Shown: piece by piece, positions 6,003-7,853 of the stretch
Layout: every line of letters starts with the position of its first letter
Position numbering within the stretch: the first letter of the stretch is position 1
Assembly (NCBI GenBank): GCA_024643305.1
Contig: JAHENE010000035.1
Location: 1-7,853, forward strand
DNA length: 7,853 nt
Origin: Thiobacillaceae bacterium
GTDB lineage: Bacteria; Pseudomonadota; Gammaproteobacteria; Burkholderiales; Thiobacillaceae
Reading direction: 5' to 3'
The notes under the pieces: model-generated
Database searches by the model: none
Told to the model about the DNA's origin: nothing
What the model saw: only the letters and a program-made list of their open reading frames with translations
Program-made: the position numbers and the translations under genes

Positions 6003-6463
6003 AACGATTTCATGTCCATGTAGGCGTGACTGATCTGTCAGCCGCTATCGTGTTCTATACCAACTTGTTCGATGCGCAGCCATCGGTAGTCGAGTCGGAT
6101 TACGCAAAATGGATGTTGGAGGAACCGCGCATTAACTTCGCCATATCCACCCGCTCCGGAAAGAAAGGGCTGGATCACCTGGGCTTTCAGGCCGAGACAG
6201 AGGATGAGTTGAACACATTGCACCAAAGGCTGGAAGCGGCGGCAGGCCCGATCATTGAGCAAAAGGGGGCTGCCTGCTGTTATGCGGAATCTGACAAGTA
6301 TTGGACGCTTGATCCCGCTGGAATCGCTTGGGAAAGCTTCCATACGTTGGGGCGTGTGCCTGTTTTTGGTGAGAAAGCTGCAGAAGGTTCGGCGTGCTGC
6401 GCTCCCATGCCAACTCAGGTTTCCTTCACCCGGTTGCAAAAGAATTTTTCACAAGACAAATAA
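5999..6463 (+). CDS. arsI: ArsI/CadI-family vicinal-oxygen-chelate protein (probable C-As lyase)
   Basis: ArsI proteins are Fe(II)-dependent extradiol-type enzymes that use oxygen to demethylate trivalent methylarsenicals, giving As(III). The 154-residue protein begins 'MKRFHVHVGVTDLSAAIVFY' and contains 'DYAKWMLEEPRINFAIS'. The expected metal ligands are H5, H60 (in 'GLDHLGFQ') and E112 (in 'GIAWESFHTLG'). The thiol pair C93-C94 in 'AACCYAESDKYW' corresponds to the vicinal cysteines that bind the organoarsenical. A second pair, C133-C134, lies in the C-terminal tail. AAGGAG at 5986-5991 sits 7 bases before the ATG, and the ATG overlaps the arsR stop, suggesting coupled translation. The related name CadI (cadmium-induced) is used for the same family; the position between arsR and arsC favours an arsenic role. 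Confidence 0.9.
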   Translation: MKRFHVHVGVTDLSAAIVFYTNLFDAQPSVVESDYAKWMLEEPRINFAISTRSGKKGLDHLGFQAETEDELNTLHQRLEAAAGPIIEQKGAACCYAESDKYWTLDPAGIAWESFHTLGRVPVFGEKAAEGSACCAPMPTQVSFTRLQKNFSQDK

Positions 6464-6473
6464 CGGAATAGTC

Positions 6474-6884
6474 ATGTCAGAAAAAACAGTACTGGTTTTA
6501 TGCACTGGTAATTCCTGCCGCTCGCAAATGGCCGAGGTTTTGCTCAATCATGATCTTTCCGGACGGATCAGGGCTATTTCAGCCGGCACGAAACCCCAAC
6601 CAAACGTGGCCGACGGCGCTATCGCGGCGCTCAAGGAAGCGGGGCTATGCTACGAGGGACTCTATCCCAAGGATGTGGATGCAGTTTCGGATCAGAACAT
6701 AGATCTGGTCGTGACAGTTTGCGATAACGCCAAGGAGACCTGTCCTGTTTTCCCGCGCCAGGTGAAGACCATACATTTGCCGTTTCATGATCCGCACGGT
6801 GAGCCGCTGGAGTCATTCATCCGCGTACGCGACGATATCCGTGCGCGCCTGATTCCTGCCGTAAAGGAAGCGCTGAGCCTATGA
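6474..6884 (+). CDS. arsC: Arsenate reductase, thioredoxin-coupled (LMW-phosphatase fold)
   Basis: This ArsC reduces arsenate to arsenite in the cytosol by a cascade of three cysteines and is recycled by thioredoxin. The 136 residues show the phosphatase-like P-loop 'CTGNSCRSQMAE' with nucleophile C10 and C15. The resolving pair is C83 and C90 in 'VTVCDNAKETCPVFP', closely matching C10/C15/C82/C89 of the Staphylococcus aureus pI258 enzyme. The later loop reads 'PFHDPHGEPLESF', with 'HDP' where many family members have 'DDP'. The start at 6474 gives the standard 'MSEKTVLVLCTGNSCRS' beginning; upstream in-frame Mets lie inside arsI and are not plausible. The gap to arsI is 10 bases, with a weak ribosome site. 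The stop overlaps the acr3 start by ATGA. Confidence 0.95.
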   Translation: MSEKTVLVLCTGNSCRSQMAEVLLNHDLSGRIRAISAGTKPQPNVADGAIAALKEAGLCYEGLYPKDVDAVSDQNIDLVVTVCDNAKETCPVFPRQVKTIHLPFHDPHGEPLESFIRVRDDIRARLIPAVKEALSL

Positions 6885-7853
6885 GCGCGCAGTGCGATGC
6901 CATTGCCAAACAATCCGCAGGTGCCCCCATGAGTTTGTTCGAGCGCTGGCTGACTCTCTGGGTTGCTTTGTGCATCGTGGCCGGGGTCAGTCTCGGCCAG
7001 TTTGTTCCAGCCCCCTTCCAGGCCCTGGGTCGCATGAACATTGCCCAAGTCAACTTCCCGGTTGGGCTGCTCATCTGGGTGATGATCATCCCCATGTTGA
7101 TGAAGGTCGATTTCGGCGCCCTGCATCAGGTGAAAGCACACTGGAAGGGTATCGGTGTGACTCTGTTCGTCAACTGGGCAGTCAAGCCATTTTCCATGGC
7201 CTTGCTGGCCTGGTTGTTTGTTCGCGGATTGTTCGCGTCTTACCTTCCAGCCGAACAACTGGATAGTTACGTGGCGGGGCTGATTCTATTGGCGGCCGCT
7301 CCTTGTACCGCGATGGTATTCGTATGGAGCCGTCTTACCGGGGGTGATCCGTATTTCACGCTGTCCCAAGTGGCGCTGAACGATACCATCATGATCTTTG
7401 CCTTTGCCCCCATAGTCGGAATGCTGCTGGGGCTGTCAGCCATCACCGTGCCGTGGGACACGTTGTTCACCTCGGTGCTGCTCTACATCGTCATCCCGGT
7501 GATTCTTGCACAGGTCTGGCGCAAGCACTTGTTACGGCGTGGTCAGACGGTTTTTGATACGGTATTGGCCAATCTTGGCCATGTCTCTATTCTGGCGTTG
7601 CTAGCCACGCTGGTATTGCTGTTCGCTTTCCAGGGAGAGGCTATCCTCAAGCAGCCACTCATCATCGCCTTGCTGGCGGTGCCGATCCTGATCCAGGTAT
7701 TTTTCAATTCTGCGCTTGCCTATTCGCTGAATCGGTTGGCGGGCGAAAAGCACAGCGTCGCCTGTCCTTCGGCTCTGATAGGGGCCTCCAATTTCTTTGA
7801 ACTGGCGGTGGCCGCGGCGATTTCTATTTTCGGGTTCGAGTCCGGCGCAGCCT
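6881..7853 (+). CDS. acr3: Arsenite efflux transporter Acr3 (3' end outside window)
   Basis: The frame from ATG 6881 stays open to the window end, giving 324 residues of a protein usually near 350. It is an inner-membrane carrier of the Acr3 family (bile/arsenite/riboflavin transporter superfamily) that exports As(III), and often Sb(III), using the proton motive force. About nine hydrophobic segments are visible. Characteristic blocks are 'FPVGLLIWVMIIPMLMKVDF' (59-78), 'LAAAPCTAMVFVWSRLTGGD' (137-156) with the essential-type Cys C142, 'LSQVALNDTIMI' and 'IGASNFFELAVAAAI' (300-314) with E307. The Cys and Glu correspond to Cys129 and Glu305, shown to matter in Alkaliphilus Acr3. An internal ATG at 6929 (residue 17) is a second possible start; the ATGA overlap with arsC and AAGGA at 6864-6868 favour 6881. 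The symbol arsB is sometimes used, but ArsB is an unrelated family. Confidence 0.95.
   Translation, partial: MSAQCDAIAKQSAGAPMSLFERWLTLWVALCIVAGVSLGQFVPAPFQALGRMNIAQVNFPVGLLIWVMIIPMLMKVDFGALHQVKAHWKGIGVTLFVNWAVKPFSMALLAWLFVRGLFASYLPAEQLDSYVAGLILLAAAPCTAMVFVWSRLTGGDPYFTLSQVALNDTIMIFAFAPIVGMLLGLSAITVPWDTLFTSVLLYIVIPVILAQVWRKHLLRRGQTVFDTVLANLGHVSILALLATLVLLFAFQGEAILKQPLIIALLAVPILIQVFFNSALAYSLNRLAGEKHSVACPSALIGASNFFELAVAAAISIFGFESGAA

Noticed and set aside
6255..6473. Extended arsC frame starting inside arsI
   Set aside because: The extra 73 residues are arsI in another frame; the conserved ArsC N-terminus begins at 6474.
6785..7470. Several open frames of 67-157 codons on the minus strand and an offset plus frame over acr3
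   Set aside because: They are shadows of arsC and acr3, whose own frames encode clear family motifs; none shows a recognisable domain.

Overview
The window reads as ordinary, gene-dense bacterial chromosome with no RNA gene, insertion sequence, CRISPR array or phage gene visible. Protein sequence style suggests a betaproteobacterium: RsgA with the 'VVAAHGRHFLV' type of N-terminus, a CVPCEGG-type carbinolamine dehydratase, a small periplasmic cytochrome c, and an ArsR-ArsI-ArsC-Acr3 operon. An environmental member of the Nitrosomonadales is my best guess, but that placement is inference from remembered family resemblance, not a search.

Layout. (1) 1-267, plus strand: the C-terminal end of a CBS-domain protein, cut by the window edge. 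(2) 271-2349, minus strand: four closely packed genes. Read in their own direction they are a small exported cytochrome c (2349-2065), pterin-4a-carbinolamine dehydratase (2056-1715), the ribosome-maturation GTPase RsgA (1708-809) and an exported DsrE-like protein (774-271). Gaps are 8, 6 and 34 bases, so they are probably one transcript. The two outer genes have signal peptides and the two inner ones are cytosolic. (3) 2350-2460: a 111-base divergent intergenic region with a partly self-complementary core. (4) 2461-5617, plus strand: oligoribonuclease (orn), then a DUF3417-type alpha-glucan phosphorylase (glgP). (5) 5636 to the right edge, plus strand: an arsenic resistance operon, arsR-arsI-arsC-acr3, with its own sigma70-like promoter at 5636-5663. 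acr3 runs off the end of the window.

How the genes work together. In the ars operon, ArsR is a thiol-based arsenite/antimonite-sensing repressor. ArsI is a non-heme iron dioxygenase-fold protein expected to cleave the C-As bond of trivalent methylarsenicals. ArsC reduces arsenate using thioredoxin, and Acr3 exports the arsenite made by both enzymes. arsR/arsI and arsC/acr3 each overlap by an ATGA, which suggests translational coupling. No arsM or arsH is seen within the window.

The parts most worth a second look are the predicted leaderless arsR transcript, whose -10 box lies inside an AT-rich dyad touching the start codon; the small cytochrome c with no conventional distal heme ligand, apparently co-transcribed with an exported DsrE-like protein; and the demethylating (ArsI-containing) ars operon. 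I did not find a convincing wholly new system.
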